Assembly (NCBI GenBank): GCA_964412385.1
Contig: CAYPOV010000254.1
Location: 1-6,951, forward strand
Length of the DNA stretch: 6,951 nt
DNA from: JBGSYN01 sp964412385
Lineage (GTDB): Bacteria; Pseudomonadota; Alphaproteobacteria; Geminicoccales; Geminicoccaceae
Direction: 5' to 3'
In this document: positions 6,379 to 6,951 of the stretch, in pieces
Layout of the letters: each line of letters begins with the position of its first letter
How positions within the stretch are numbered: position 1 is the stretch's first letter
Position numbers and translations under genes: made by a program
Notes under the pieces: generated by a model
Seen by the model: the letters and a program-made list of their open reading frames with translations, nothing else
Database searches by the model: none
What the model was told of the DNA's origin: nothing

Positions 6379-6951
6379 CAGTGTTTCCGTGATTGGGTCC
6401 AAATGGGCGAACCTGAGCCTGGAAGCCCGTACGCCCCCCATTTAGCGGTTACCCTATCGACGATCTCCTCGGACATCGCGATTTTGTCACCCCACTCCCG
6501 CTTTGTTTCCGGTGCCCATTTGTTGGTCGCATCAATGCCAAGCTTGCCACCCAGTCCCGACTCAACAGACGCGAAATCCAGGTAGTCGATCGGGGTGTTC
6601 TCAACGATCATGAGGTCTCGCGAGGGATCCACGCGGGTCGAAATTGCCCAGATCACATCCTCCCAGTCCCGGGCATCGATATCGTCGTCAACGACAATAA
6701 TGAATTTTGTGTAGGTAAACTGACGCAGATACGACCAGATCCCCATCATGATTCGGCGAGCATGTCCGGGATAGGCCTTGCGCATCGAAACAACAGCCAC
6801 GCGATAAGAGCACCCTTCGGGTGGCAACCAGAAATCCACAATTTCCGGAAACTGCTGCCGCACCATCGGCACGAACACTTCGTTGAGTGCTTCTCCAAGA
6901 AACGACGGTACGACAGGGGGTCGCCCGGAGAAGAACGAAAGATAAAACGGA
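6378..6951 (-). CDS. ubiD: UbiD family decarboxylase, 3-octaprenyl-4-hydroxybenzoate carboxy-lyase (C-terminal part, cut by window edge)
   Basis: UbiD removes the carboxyl group of 3-polyprenyl-4-hydroxybenzoate in ubiquinone synthesis, using prenylated FMN made by UbiX. The final 190 residues are present; the start lies beyond position 6951. The fragment matches E. coli UbiD closely: PFYLSFFSGRPP, LGEALNEVFVP, FPEIVDFWLPPEGCSYR, GHARRIMMGIWSYLRQF, YTKFIIVVDDDIDARDWEDV, ENTPIDYLDFAS, SGLGGKLGIDATNKW and ETKREWG. The acidic ENTPIDYLDF block forms part of the conserved active-site region. The level of match is well above that of distant UbiD relatives acting on aryl acids, so the ubiquinone role is likely. 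The tail after REWG is short and ends in SRKH. The TGA stop (6380-6378) shares a base with the ATG of the phosphatase gene. Confidence 0.96.
   Translation of the reverse strand, partial: PFYLSFFSGRPPVVPSFLGEALNEVFVPMVRQQFPEIVDFWLPPEGCSYRVAVVSMRKAYPGHARRIMMGIWSYLRQFTYTKFIIVVDDDIDARDWEDVIWAISTRVDPSRDLMIVENTPIDYLDFASVESGLGGKLGIDATNKWAPETKREWGDKIAMSEEIVDRVTAKWGAYGLPGSGSPIWTQSRKH

Noticed and set aside
6376..6441. Longer start of the phosphatase at 6441
   Set aside because: It would overlap ubiD by 64 bases and add residues atypical of the family, whereas the ATG at 6378 makes a TGATG overlap with a ribosome site.

Overview
The window looks like part of an alphaproteobacterial chromosome of moderately high GC. 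Three things suggest this. The clpS-clpA pair is of alphaproteobacterial type. A GGAAC-N16-CGTT sequence matches the promoter consensus of the general stress sigma factor EcfG, which is known only from Alphaproteobacteria. A ubiD gene of the aerobic ubiquinone type is also present. I cannot name the genus. Every intact gene lies on the minus strand. The only plus-strand gene is dead.

Left part (1-1325, minus): clpS, then 64 bp, then clpA, which runs off the left edge. ClpS delivers N-degron substrates to the ClpA unfoldase of the ClpAP protease.

Plus-strand pseudogene (about 1590-3023): a NhaD/arsenite-permease-type sodium:proton antiporter homolog. The protein can be followed from a signal-like N-terminus to its natural stop, but it is broken by three in-frame stops (1665, 1722, 2158) and three one-base frameshifts (near 1859, 2036 and 2800-2808).

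Middle part (3024-4396, minus): two small genes of unknown function. One (3076-3747, possibly from a GTG at 3777) encodes a protein with a basic head, a helical centre and an acidic, disordered tail; an EcfG-type promoter candidate lies about 110-135 bp upstream of its ATG. The other (4018-4257) encodes 79 residues that resemble a lone histidine-kinase dimerization and phosphoacceptor (HisKA) segment without an ATPase domain.

Right part (4397-6951, minus): in transcription order, the C-terminal part of ubiD, an inositol-monophosphatase-family phosphatase coupled to it by a TGATG overlap, and, 65 bp further on, an FAD oxidoreductase of the L-2-hydroxyglutarate dehydrogenase family. UbiD acts in ubiquinone synthesis and L-2-hydroxyglutarate oxidases pass electrons to the quinone pool, so a loose metabolic link is possible but is inference.

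I see no tRNA, rRNA, CRISPR array, insertion sequence or attachment site. No convincing new multi-gene system is visible. The observations most worth a second look are the stress-type promoter with its orphan gene, the HisKA-like mini-protein and the decayed antiporter.
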